A stretch of 64,000 nucleotides of DNA from contig JAKSZP010012135.1 of assembly GCA_022478985.1 (NCBI GenBank), forward strand, positions 42,695 through 106,694, in the 5' to 3' direction. The notes beneath the pieces were generated by a model. It saw nothing but the letters and a program-made list of their open reading frames with translations, did no database searches and was not told where the DNA came from. Source of the DNA: Massospora cicadina. Lineage: Eukaryota; Entomophthoromycota; Entomophthoromycetes; Entomophthorales; Entomophthoraceae. This document shows positions 45,060 through 55,429 of this stretch, one piece after another. Numbering within the stretch: position 1 is the first letter of the stretch; each line of letters opens with the position of its first letter. The translations under genes and the position numbers were made by a program.

Positions 45060-46992
45060 TTTAAATTTTATTTGAGGTATGCTGACCAGGGGATGGACAG
45101 TACCAAAACTCAAAAACCAAAATTAAATTAAATTAAACAATTTAATCGAAAGAATGACCAGGAAGACAAAACAAAAACACCAAAACCAGGCGGGGAGCGG
45201 AAACTTTTAACCCACCATGGATGAGGGTGAGGGGAGTCAGGCGGTTTGTCTGCAGATGAGTTTGCCCTGACTATGTCATATTGGTTGGAGAGACAGATTA
45301 AAGTGGAGATCCAGGGCGTTGGGGCATCAGCGTAGTGTAGGTGGATGGCATTGTAGTATGAGTTATCCACCTCCTCATCAAGATCAGCGAAGTAGACAGC
45401 TTCAATAAATTTTGCTAAGTGAAGTTCAGCTTGAATATGGGCTTCAGGGAGTTGGGCAAAATTGGAGATAATCTGGTGGGTGATTTTAGCAGATGGGTTA
45501 AAATATGCTAGTTTAGCGACATGAATGAAGGCAGCTTTGGAATCATCTAATAATTTAGAGATATCGCTGCAGGGAGATTTGGGGAAATTGGGGGCAGGTA
45601 GAGTTTGGGCAGCCCTAGTTGGTATTGAGCCACTGTTTTGGCCACTGCTTTGTTAGGTTTGGGGACTGGGGAGTGGCCACCGCAGCTGATGCATGTTAGT
45701 GGTCACTTTGGTAGGGGACGGCATTGGGTTTAGAAGTGAAGTGTTTGGTGGGTGGGGTATCATCAAAATCAGAGAGGAAAATTAAGCTTGACCATAATCA
45801 AACTAGCCGAGAGGTTGACAGTTTTCTCATTCATAATAACATTACCTGATTTGTCAATCTCGGCCAATAAGTCCCATGAATTCTGGTTTATAAGAATAAG
45901 GGCATTAGAAGTTGGGTAGGTGGTAGTGGGCGAATGGGTTGCTTGGGAGCAAATAATGGTCCAAGCCCGACTCTGATTGGTGGGAGTAGAATTGGGTGGG
46001 TTAATATGGGTGGTTGAATTGGTAAGCCAATTTCCCACTCTGTCCCATCAAAAGAGAATGTTAGGTGGGAGGGGGCAGCAAAATTCCCCATTCAGAACTG
46101 TTGAATGTTGCTCCAAAGCTTCATCAGAGGAAGTGGCTTGGGGGCAGGATTTTTGGAATGGTCGAGTCCAAAACAGAGGGGACAAATTTTGTGACCATTA
46201 TCCACCCAAGCCCAAAAAAGTGCTCAGGTGCTGCCTGATACGAGCATGGGGGGATTTGATAGGCTATGGCAGGGTGGTGTGGGATAATGGTGTCAGTTGT
46301 AAGAGAGGCAGCAAGGCGCTCTTCATGGAGGGAACAGTGAAGACGAGGTTGGGCTGAGATCCATATGCCAGAAGTCCTACCACCAGATGATCATACAAAT
46401 CTTGGGGTGGGAGGTGGGAAGGGAGGGATGCAAAGGATACCACCATTGTGGTATCTGTAGGCAGGTGAGTTTGGGTACTAGGGATGGGAGTATTTTTTAC
46501 ACTTAATGTGAGTAGAAGACACTGCTGCAGCAGCCTCCTCCATCTGGAATCCAATATCAAAATAGCCCTTAAAAGGGTGGAAATCAATAAAGCCAGCTGA
46601 CACAAAAGCAGCAGTGGCCAATTCAATAATTGCCCTGTTGGCATATAGGAATAGACGCCTGTAGTCAACTCAGAGGCAAAATCAGATTGTGGATTGAGGG
46701 AGGGTGAGAGGATGGGGCGAGAAGGGTGGATATGTGCCAGGTGGAGTGCTAAATCCTGTGGTAGGATAAAATGGCTGGATGAAGATGGTGGGCTATTTGA
46801 CCCCATGCAAATGCGTTTGCCTGCAGGGCAGAAAACGTTAGGTGGTGGAGCACTGCTACCCTATATTGGAGAAGCAGGCGGCTGATCTTCAGACATTTTG
46901 TAAAAGAGTGTGGCCAGGTGGCGGTGATAAATTTAAACTTATTACTTAATTAAATCACTCAAAAGTGAACTCGAGTGGAAAGAAAGTTGCAT
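45060..46992 (-). mobile_element. ORF-only LINE-like element, copy 2 (1.93 kb)
   Basis: Minus-strand copy of the family at 39201-41119. Flanked by a 14-bp duplication ggtctgagattcat (45046-45059) and ggtctgaaattcat (46993-47006), one mismatch. The 3' end in minus sense reads GTCCATCCCCTGGTCAGC, then ACCTCAAATAAAATTT. The 5' end has CTTTCTTTCCACTCGAG and a short hairpin. It lies in the gag region of gypsy C. Confidence 0.92.
45128..46896 (-). pseudogene. ORF1-like protein of the ORF-only element, copy 2
   Basis: True ATG at 46896 (MSEDQPPASPI, then a stop), reopening in frame at 46806. Shared with copy 1 in the same order: GKRICMGSNSPPSSSSHFIL, LPQDLALHLAHIHPSRP, THLPTDTTMVVSFASLPSHL, LVVGLLAYGSQPNLVFTVP, NQNSWDLLAEIDKSGNVIM, and the C-terminal AELHLAKFIEAVYFADLDEE and YADAPTPWISTLICL. 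The two copies differ widely in sequence yet keep the same domain order and length, as expected of a protein maintained across a family. It is now broken by stops and frameshifts. Confidence 0.75.
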
Positions 46993-47006
46993 GGTCTGAA
47001 ATTCAT

Positions 47007-47724
47007 GATAAAACTGTTTAGTGAACTCAATGTTGGTTTTGCCACGCTTAGGGCATATCCTCATGAACGCCTGTTTAAAGTTAGATAGGAATAAATTACT
47101 GCCAAATTTCTAAATGAGGTATTCTTTAGCTCCGTCCAGGTTGTGCACTCCTTAAAAAAGGAATCATAATATTTTGAGCCTTACTATCAAGGAAGTCTGC
47201 ATGTGCTGACACTTTTGGCAATCTGTAGTACCCCCATGGATTTTATATAAATACAGATAAGGCTGGATGATTCCAGCTCCAGAATGCACTTTTTCTTAAA
47301 TTGGGTTTGAAATACACAACAGATTCAGGGAGAATGTGGATAGTTAGATGAGGGGACCAGCTAGACTCAGTTGACTCCTTGGTACCAGAGTCAGTTTGAG
47401 GGATAGCCTCATCAATCTGGTGGCGTAATTCGTCTATGTCATCCTGGAGGTTAGTACATCAAATATTGTCATTTTTAAACTGGGCTTTAGTACCTAGGTT
47501 TCTGTAGAGATTTTTAATGTCAGCAGGCTGGCTCGCCACTTTTGCGGACAGGGAAACAACTTGACTATATAATGAGACCAGGGTCAGGTCAGCATCAAGG
47601 ATTCCCGTTGATACTCATCCATGCCACCTATCCACCTTTATCTATTGCTTCTTGAGGAAGATGATTTGAATGTCATATTTTTATTGGCATAAGGTTTATT
47701 ATTTAAAGACATATTCCCCTCCAT
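47007..47724 (-). pseudogene. gypsy C gag-like frame
   Basis: Starts at ATG 47724 (MEGNMSLNNKPYANKNMTF). Further frames read DDIDELRHQIDEAIPQTDS (about 47400-47460) and CTTWTELKNTSF (about 47110-47150). A helix-rich capsid-like pattern is plausible, but no diagnostic motif is present. Its place just inside an LTR is the main argument. Confidence 0.45.
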
Positions 47725-47871
47725 GGCGGTAGGGTTAGGGTTGCTGGGCTGATATACATGAAGTATGCCTTCATTATGTATCCTCAGAAGAGACTAGGAA
47801 GAAAGCTCCATAGTTGAGGTTTTTTGTTAATTTTTGAAGGCTGAGATTTTCAAAGGCTATGAATTTATAGT

Positions 47872-48352
47872 TGCTAATAGACCAGCATAATCACAAAGTA
47901 GACTCTTGAGTCTCTGGGGAAATCACTTGGTAGCTTAGCTCTAACCAAGGAGAGTCTTTGTTATACTAAACAAAAGTATTAGTAGTATTAATCAGGCAGA
48001 AATTTAGGCAAAATCAAAGATCCCTTTATTACCAAAGTTAGGGTTTTTTAAGGTTAGTCAAGGTTTAGGGTTGCATTTATTGGGTTCCTGGAGCGAATTA
48101 AAAGGATGTAAAGAATTCATTGGGGCATAAGAAAACTCAATTGGTTTTTCCGGTTTAGATGTTCCCTTACTGACAAGATCTTTAATTATTTTGGCATATT
48201 TGGAAAATGTTTGGGCCTTGTTTGCTCAATTTGGGATTCAGGACACTTGGTGATTTTGGTAGTTCCACCATGATATTATTTATTAAAAAGGTTGCAAAGT
48301 ATCCGCCATTACTTTCTCTTTAGATCTATCATGAATCCCATCAATCCCAACA
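47872..48352 (-). repeat. LTR of gypsy family C, copy 2
   Basis: Similar to 9484-9964 along about 480 bp. In minus sense it starts TGTTGGGATTG and ends TATTAGCA. Weakly similar flanks (tatag and tatac) could be a decayed duplication, in which case it would be an independent solo LTR. Confidence 0.62.
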
Positions 48353-48556
48353 TATACCATTGGATTCAACTGGCAATGATTGGAGAATTAGCAAAAACCA
48401 CCTAAAGAGTATTTTACCATCAATAAAAAACTTAGTGATGCAAATATTACCAAAATGGAAAGTGAATTATCTGAACCTCCATTGGTCATGACTATCAATA
48501 TACCCATGTAGCCACAACAGCTATAATGGTCACTAGAACACCAAGAACATTCAGAG
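48353..48556. other. Short stretch left of chromovirus F
   Basis: No motif is recognised. It should be contiguous with 54577 onwards before F inserted, so it may be part of the gypsy G 5' LTR. Confidence 0.35.
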
Positions 48557-49704
48557 TGTAATGGAAACGGCAGAAGAAGTTTAGACCAGCCTGCCAGTTG
48601 GGATGCTTGAGCACCCAAAAGTCAAGCTGGAATGCCAGGGGCATTGCTGACCGTGTGACTTGATATGGAGACGGGAATTGTGATACAACAAAGTGGTGAC
48701 ATAGCAGCAAGGTAAGGAGTACTCGCTGGACCCAATTGACAACAGAGGGAGCCATGGTGACTAAAAGAATTGGTAATGCCCACCCAAAATGTGGGGAGAT
48801 GGACCACCATAGAAACGCCGTCAGAGATGTGGCAAAGGAAAAAATAAACAAATTAAAAAAATTTCTTTTGGTAAAATTTTATTGAAAAAGAAAGTAAGAA
48901 AATCGACCAACAATTTTCTCAGTGCCATGCAACTGATTAGTTAGTGGTCAGTTGAGTAGTGACAATGACGTGGGCAGGATCCACAAATTCAGCCTAACTG
49001 GTAAATTGGATGGTAGTGGGGGTTTATTCTTTGGGAACCGACATCATATAATTCAGTGGTGGGCTGAGACTCTGTCAGTTCAACCTCAAACGTCTGAACC
49101 AGGGGTCAATTACATTTCTGATGGTTAGCACGATGGTGTTTGGCCTGACAAGCGACGGGAATCCCCCAAGGCCATCCCATATAGGGATGGGACCATTTGG
49201 TTGGGAATGGGTTCAGGACGGCCAACCCACCCACGCTTGGCCATTTAACCATTCATTTGGTCAATAGTAGCTCATTGGGCACAATGCCCGAATTACTATC
49301 AGAGGGCTTCAAACTCTCATCAATGTCACCCGATATTTGCTCTACTGATTTCAGGATCAAATTGGAACCATTGGGAAGTCTGGCCAATATATCATTCTTC
49401 ATACTTTTACAGCCATTCAAATTTTGGTCAGCAGCCCAATTGCCACCTGAATTAGATCTGAACAATTTCAGTTTGATAATCTCAGCACAGAATTCACTAA
49501 TTCCCCGCAACAGTTCTGCTGAGGTGAGTGAGGGAATCAGGGGTGGGATCTGAAGTGGACGGGCTATCACCCATCGCTCATCAACTACGTGGGCAAGATC
49601 ACCCTGGGTGATTAGGGGTACCGCCATCCTCTTTGGTGTTTTCTTATTTGGGAATGGAAAGATAGCTCGATCAAGAGCCAAAGGACACTCCCTTGAGACT
49701 TACA
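48557..49704 (-). repeat. 3' LTR of chromovirus F
   Basis: 1148 bp; minus sense begins TGTAAGTCTC and ends CATTACA. Highly similar to 53421-54571. An open frame of 142 codons (49681-49253) occupies the U3 side and continues the pol frame after a single stop; it encodes AIFPFPNKKTPKRMAVPLIT, VVDERWVIARPL, LTSAELLRGISEFCAEIIKL and ends LKPSDSNSG..PNELLL. The U5 side carries a hydrophobic frame. Confidence 0.93.
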
Positions 49705-49723
49705 TTACCCTTTCCTTTTCCCA
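49705..49723 (-). other. Polypurine tract of chromovirus F
   Basis: Minus-strand GGGAAAAGGAAAGGGTAA directly before the LTR start. Confidence 0.85.
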
Positions 49724-50263
49724 AAGGGGCGAACCACCACGAAACTGCACCAGAGCCACGTTCTTATGCACTTTGGGTAACTTGATAGCCATAATCGTCT
49801 CAGCCTTCTGAAGTGGGTGGGGAGCCTCAGGGTGGGATGTATGGAAAACGTCAACCAGGTCCATACAATTCGTGCAATCGCGCACCTTGACCCAACTGTT
49901 TTCATAAGATGGATTTTCTTCCCAGGCCACAAGATATTGGACTGATCATCACAACTTCTGAGACGCCAGGATGGCCTCCACTTTGGCTTCCTCCTTGTTA
50001 TTGATGACAATTGGTTCTGGGTCCGTGGGAATTACATCCTTAAAGGGCGACAGCTGGGTTACATGGAAAACTGGGTGTTGCTTCCAATGCGCGGGAAGCT
50101 TCAACCAAAACGCTCCATTACCCAATACCTGCTCCACTAAGTGAGGGCCTGAACGCTTGCTGGCAAATTTGCAGGAAGGGGTTTGGATTTGCAAATGGTG
50201 AGTATCGAGCATAACGTAAGAGCCCAATATAAAGTCATGACCCAGAAGACGCTTGCAGTCCAT
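49724..50263 (-). pseudogene. chromovirus F integrase C-terminus and chromodomain
   Basis: The minus strand reads VMLDTHHLQIQTPSCKFASK, GPHLVEQVLGNGAFWLKLPA and HPVFHVTQLSPFKD (integrase C-terminal domain), then VEAILASQKL and, after a frame change near 49940, a chromodomain: YLVAWEENPSYENSWVKV, then DLVDVFH. The order V..IL.S / YLV.WE / .SWV.. / DLV..FH is that of chromovirus chromodomains, which bind histone marks to guide integration. The frame continues past HPEAPHPLQ into the purine tract and, after one stop, into the LTR. Confidence 0.82.
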
Positions 50264-50266
50264 GAA

Positions 50267-51470
50267 TCATTTATAGTCGCTGATGGCTTTAGTGAGGTGT
50301 TCCCACACTAAAGATTAGGCCAATCAGATATGGGCAGCATGATCCGCGGCAGCTTGCACTTATGGTCGTAAACATGATCTGACTGAGAACGAAGGGTTAT
50401 AACCCAATGTTGCCTCATATGGTGAAAAACTATGGAAGCGTGAGTCCCGTTATTGTATGCAAATTGGGCAAGAGGCTAGTCATTGGCCCAGGTATCCTGT
50501 GCTGCTACAGCATAACAATGCAGGTACTGTTTTTTTTAGTACTAGATGGTAATGCAGGTACTGTTTGAGAACTTGGTTAACCCGCTCGGTCTGGCTGTCA
50601 GACTGGGGGTGATACGCCGTAGATTGACAGGGGGTTATCTTAAGGATCAACAAGAGTTCACTCCAAAATCGGGCAGTAAACTGAGTACCCCTGTCGCTAA
50701 CAATTTCCTGGGGAAGACCAAACATTGAAAACACATATTGAACAAATAGATGCACCATTTCTTCTGACATAATCGCAGAAGTACAAGGAATAAACAGGGA
50801 AAATTTGGTAAAGCGATCTACCACTACCATTACCGCTGTGAAACCATTAGAACAGGGGAGGTTGACAATGAAATCTACAGACACCAAGGTCCATGGACCT
50901 TCCACCTGTTGTAATGGGTGCAGAAGACCGTTTTTTCTGGAACGGTCTGACTTGGCTCTAGCACAAATAACACAATCAGCGATCCAAGCTGGAACCTCTT
51001 TGGTCAGTCCAGACCAATTAAAGGTTTACTTGATCAAGTTGATGAATTTCTTGTTACCAAGATGTCCAACCGTGGGGGATCATGGTGTGCACGGAATATG
51101 GGCAGGCGGAAGGAGGGTGGAACCCAAACATGAGAACAAAAGTAAATGAGACCTTTTTCTAGAGAATATAGGGAGTGTTTGGGACTCAAGTGAGTCAAGT
51201 GTTCAATCAACTCCACACCCTCAGGGCAGGCTGTTTGACCGGCTAACACCTGGGCCAATAATGGGTCATCAGACAATAATGCGGTGGAGGAAACAATGGA
51301 GGGAGCAATTGACAGTATTTGAGTAGTAGGAATTATGGTAACAAGATCCTCTACCTCAGTTTCTGAGGGGCAGTGAGCGGGACTACGGCTTAGAAAATTA
51401 GGAAGGACATTTAGCGCGCCTTTGATGAATTCATATTTGAAGTTAAAACAGCACAGGTCCCAATAGGTTC
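50267..51470 (-). pseudogene. chromovirus F integrase
   Basis: N-terminal zinc region with HHDPP and CVICARAKSD (about 50950-51080). The catalytic core is largely open (50905-50480): PWTLVSVDFIVNLPCSNGF (first Asp), EIVSDRGTQFTARFWSEL (second Asp), TAYHPQSDSQTERVNQVLKQ (Glu). After VLKQYLHYH it is thrown out of frame by the 18-bp insertion at 50533 plus its 16-bp duplication (34 bp). Downstream fragments continue to 50267. Confidence 0.88.
50533..50550 (-). mobile_element. Ultra-short A-tailed insertion, copy 2
   Basis: The plus strand reads tttttagtactagatggt, i.e. ACCATCTAGTACT plus A-run on the minus strand. Flanking repeat aatgcaggtactgttt is perfect over 16 bp (50517-50532 and 50551-50566). 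Identical in sequence to the insertion at 63428-63445. It breaks the integrase of chromovirus F. Confidence 0.9.
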
Positions 51471-51474
51471 AGGC

Positions 51475-51972
51475 TTACCAGTGTGACAATTTTTGGGGTT
51501 TGCAAAAATACAAGAGAGCTTGGTGATCTGTGTGAACTGTTAACTCATGATGAGCACCCTGTAACAGGTAGCGCCAGTGAGTTAATGCCCATGCAACAGC
51601 AGCCAGTTCCTTGTCATAGATAGCCCAGGACTGCTCCGTAGTGGTGAATTTTTGGGAGAAATAAGTGACCGGATGTTTGAGACCATTGTGGTCCTGAAGC
51701 AGCACCGCGCCTACAGCTACCAATAAAGCATCGCATGCGATGATATACAGTTTGGTGGGATTGGTGTGTTTCAAAATGGGAGGAGACATGAATACTTCCT
51801 TAATTGATTCAAACGCCTGCTGGCATTCAGGGGCCCAACAAAATGGTACATTTTTCCCTGTGAGGGGATGGAGCAGGGCGGCCAATTGGGAAAGTGCGGG
51901 GGAAAATTTCTTTAAAAAAATGATAGTACCCAAGAAACTTCGAAGCTGCTTCTGTGTAGTTAGGGTTGCCAT
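51475..51972 (-). pseudogene. chromovirus F RNase H with RT connection
   Basis: Open for 165 codons: TQKQLRSFLGTIIFLKKFSP (RT connection), PFCWAPECQQAFESIKE, KLYIIACDALLVAVGAVLLQ (first RNase H block; the catalytic DAS reads DAL), HPVTYFSQKFT, IYDKELAAVAWALTHWRYLL (catalytic Glu), LTVHTDHQALLYF (catalytic Asp). The missing end lies below 51475. It is well preserved compared with the other elements. Confidence 0.88.
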
Positions 51973-52774
51973 TCTTGAATTGCATCTAATTTGTTGGGGG
52001 GGATTGTGACACCTTCTTTAAGTACCAAGTTTCTGAATAATGTAACCTCTTCCTTGTAAAACTCACACTAAGAAGCTTTGAGGAACAGACCTGCTTTATG
52101 CAAAGCAGCCACCACTGCTTCTAAGTCAATAGCGTGTTGTTTTGGAGTTATGAATGGATCAGGATATCATCAATATAAGCAATGGCGCAGGTGAACCGGA
52201 GATCCCCTAACGCATTGTCAATTGTTTGTTGAAACGTAGCGGGAGCATTTTTCAGCCCAAAGGGTATTATGAGAAATTGAAAAATGCCTCGCTTTGTTCA
52301 GATTGTGGTCAGCCATTCTTGTCCTTCCATTACTCGAATCTGATTGAAAGCATTCACCAGATCCAATTTTGAAAAGACATGGGATTTGGCAATTGCCTGG
52401 CTGATTGTCTGTTCTAAGGGCAATGGGTAGGGATCTGTAACTGATATTTTGTTCAGGTGACCATAATCTATGCAAGGATGGAGTGATCCATCCAAATTTC
52501 TTGCAAATACAATAGGGGAGGCGACGGGAGAAGTTTCATTGAACAGCCAGCCTTTTTTTAACATATTGTCCAACCAGGTATTGAGTGCAGCCTCTTTCTC
52601 CGCTGTATGAGGATACAATGGACAGTTGATGTTCACCAATTCCACGGTTGTTTGAAACCCACAATCGTACCTGAATTGTTTAGGCAGACAGTCCGCTTTT
52701 TCCATATCAAAGATTTCCCAGTATTGCATTAAGCTTTTAGGGAAATTGGCCGGGATGACCGCGGAGGTAACCAA
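51973..52774 (-). pseudogene. chromovirus F reverse transcriptase
   Basis: Open frame 52774-52298: linker IPANFPKSLMQYWEIFDMEK, KEAALNTWLDNMLKKGWLF, then SPVASPIVFARNLDGSLHPC, IDYGHLNKISVTDPYPLPL, HVFSKLDLVNAFNQIRV (first Asp). After a shift the palm continues IFQFLIIPFGLKNAPATFQQ and AIAYIDDILIHS, an intact YIDD active site (about 52160). Its normal partners, primer and template, would be packaged by Gag, which this copy lacks. Confidence 0.87.
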
Positions 52775-52919
52775 GGTAGTGATAGAGCTGGTTCCTTGTA
52801 TTTTTTGAGGGTGTCGATCAAAGGGAACTCTCCCTCTGAATCATCATTGGTAAATGACAATGTATTAGACTCCAAGTGAATCTTCACATGTTGTCAGCGC
52901 CACCATCCCACACCTAAGA

Positions 52920-53168
52920 TCACCGGAAAACCAGGTTTGGCATAAACAAAAACTGATTGTAGAAGTTATATTGGTGGATTGAGAAGTGTAATGGACGGCG
53001 AATGACATATGAAGCCTGGTAAGCAGAAGAGGCCACCATTACTGAGGCGCCCACATCCATTTCCAATTTTAACTGTTGTGCCAACTCGACGCTCATGAAG
53101 TTCCCCGCCGCTCTGGTATCCACCAGAGCTTCAAAGGATACATGATGAGGACTGACACTGATTCTCAT
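52920..53168 (-). pseudogene. chromovirus F protease
   Basis: The minus strand reads MRISVSPHHVSFEALVDTRA, where the active site normally reading DTGA is DTRA, then AGNFMSVELAQQLKLEMD and PLHFSIHQYNFYN. The change of the active-site Gly to Arg should inactivate it. Nothing resembling a capsid separates it from the LTR. Confidence 0.8.
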
Positions 53169-53420
53169 AGGGACAAGGAAGTAAGCAGAATTCTGTTTAT
53201 CTGGAGATTAGACCGACTTGAGAATGACTGAAGAGATAGCAGGTATGTCAAACCCAGGTTCAGGGTTTTAGCTGGGGCGAAAATTGGGATACAAGTGTGG
53301 GAGAAATCATTTCTTCCGTCTGGTTTTGAACAGAGTCATCCATAGTTAAGAGGGTAACCACTGCGGCGCCCAATTCAAAAATCAAAGCGGAAATGGCTGG
53401 AAGTAATGGTTGGTCAATTA

Positions 53421-54571
53421 TGTCATGGAAACGGCAGAAGAAGTTTAGACCAGCCTGCCAGTCAGGATGTATGAGCACCCAAAAGGCAAGCTGGAATGCC
53501 AGGGGCATTGCTGACCGTGTGACTTGATATGGAGCCAGGAAGTGTGATACAACAAAGTGGTGACATAGTAGCAAGGTAAGAAGTACTCTCTGGACCCAAT
53601 CAGCAACAGAGGGAGCCATGGTGACTAAAAGAATTGGTAATGCCCACCCAAAATGTGGGGCGATGGACCACCAGAGAAATGTCATCAGAGATGTGGCAAA
53701 GGAAAAAAATAAACAAATTTAAAAAAATTTCTTTTGGTAAAATTTTATTGGGAAAGGAAAGTAAGAAAATTGACCAACAATTTTCTCAGTGCATTCAACT
53801 GATTAGTTAGTGGTCAGTTGGGTAGTGACAATGACATGGGCAGGATCCACAAATTTGGCCTTACCGGCGAATTGTTTGGGAATGGGTGGGTTTATTCTTT
53901 GGGAACTGACATAGCAAAATTTGGCAGTGGGCTGAGACTCTGTCAGTTTGACCTCAAACATCTGAGACAGGGGTCAATTACATTTCTGATGGTTAGAACA
54001 ATAGCGTTTGGCCCAATTGAGCGATGGGAATCCCCCAAGGCCATCCCATATAGGGATGGGACCATTTGGTTGGGAATGAGTTCAGGACAGCTAACCCGCC
54101 CGCACTCAGTCATTTAACCATTTGTTCAGTCAATAGTAGCTCATTGGGCGCAACGCACGAATTACTATCAGAGGGCTTCAAACTCTCATTGATGTCACCC
54201 AATATTTGTTCTACTGATTTTGGGATTGAATCTGAACTGTCAGGTGATCCAGCTGATATCTCATTCTTCATACTTTTACAGCCATTCAAATTCTGGTCAT
54301 CAGCCCAATTGCCACCTGAATTAGATCTGACCAATTTCAGTTTGATAATCTCAGCACAGAATTCACTAATTCCCCGCAACAGTTCTGCTGAGGTGAGTGA
54401 GGGAATTGGGGTGGGATCCGAAGTGGACGGGCTATCACCCATCGCTCATCAACTACTTGGGCAAGATCACCCTGGGTGATGAGGGGTACTGCCATCCTCT
54501 TTGGTGTTTTCTTATTTGGGAATGGAAAGATAGCTCGATCGAGAGCTAAAGGACACTCCCTGAGACTTACA
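53421..54571 (-). repeat. 5' LTR of chromovirus F
   Basis: 1151 bp; matches 48557-49704. On its U5 side a minus-strand frame starts at ATG 53685 (MTFLWWSIAPHFGWALPILL), contains HPDWQAGLNFFCRFH and reads through the LTR end into the internal region up to 53260. The U3 side encodes the VVDERWV frame with one frameshift near 54400. Confidence 0.93.
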
Positions 54572-55131
54572 CAAAGCAGCAGCCACACATTCACAAAAGA
54601 ACATAGCAATATACCTTTAAAGAAAGGAAACAGGAGGATCTAAGAGGATAAAGTAATTACTAAGCTGGGCCTGAAACCAAGAAGCAAATGCTCAATCACC
54701 TTGTGAAAAAATCTTTACTTGTTCTTAACAAGTTCAACTTCAAACATACCAATTTTCCAAATACTATATATACTTTTTATGATCATATGACTAAAGTAAC
54801 ATAAGACACAGAATCTACCTTTATTTTGTCATTTTATTTGGTGCTGATCCTGCACATATATTCATATTGATATAAAGTTCAACTTAGTATTCCTGTTGTC
54901 TGCAGACGTTAAGATACTTCAATTGTGCTCAATAGAAGCTCCAATAAGGCTAATTTTAAAGCTTTAACATGGTTGGACACAGTTTTATCTTGAAAAAAAG
55001 TCCTATGTATGCAAGAAATAGACCCTCAAAATGTCCTGTTGTGAACCCTGTGAAAAAACAAATAATTAATCTCAATTGCTTAACCCCACTCATCAGCACC
55101 CACAAAGCGAGCGGGCCACGTTGGTAATAAT

Positions 55132-55149
55132 TGGTGCTCACTACAGGGG
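55132..55149 (+). other. Primer-binding site of gypsy G
   Basis: TGGTGCTCACTACAGGGG, identical to the site of gypsy H and one mismatch from gypsy B. Confidence 0.8.
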
Positions 55150-55429
55150 CACCACAGAGCAATTTTGAGGAGTTCTATAATCATAACATAAGAGTTTACC
55201 ATGGAGTAAAACTTCCAAAAGTTTAAACAAGAGAGTATGTACAAAATTATCAATGAATCGAAGATATGTATAGCTACATTGACTATTAAGTTAAGAAGAG
55301 TTGAACTACAACAGCACAAGAAAGAACTAGGGAGCTGTACATGACTTAAGTGAGTGACAAGTTGAAGTTCTAGTAGAGTGAGAACAATGAAACTTACAGT
55401 TCATAAAGTTGATTTTTACCAAGCTGGAA

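Larger units (their letters stand above)
41930..48352 (-). mobile_element. Ty3/gypsy element C remnant (minus strand)
   Basis: Minus-strand parts in order: LTR 47872-48352, a gag-like frame from 47724, protease near 43970, the pre-RT linker near 43500-43640, and the RT start near 43260 continuing at about 42050 to the GLFKPTRMPLG block before it is lost near 41930. Two later insertions break it: the ORF-only element 45060-46992 and the solo LTR 42108-43259. Joining across both restores a plausible gypsy order. No primer site is visible next to the LTR, so the LTR assignment is tentative. Confidence 0.65.
48557..54571 (-). mobile_element. Chromovirus F (Ty3/gypsy with chromodomain)
   Basis: Minus-strand element of 6.0 kb with LTRs 48557-49704 and 53421-54571, and 5-bp flanks cagag (48552-48556) and caaag (54572-54576), one mismatch. 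Minus-strand order: protease, RT, RNase H, integrase, chromodomain. A good polypurine tract precedes the 3' LTR. Only about 250 bp separate the 5' LTR from the protease, so a normal gag is missing. The LTRs are very similar, making this the youngest LTR element here. The PR-RT-RH-IN-chromodomain order places it among the chromoviruses. Confidence 0.93.

Noticed and set aside
53401..53420. tRNA primer site next to the chromovirus F 5' LTR
   Set aside because: The minus strand reads TAATTGACCAACC after the LTR; it does not start TGG and does not match the shared site, so no primer site is claimed.
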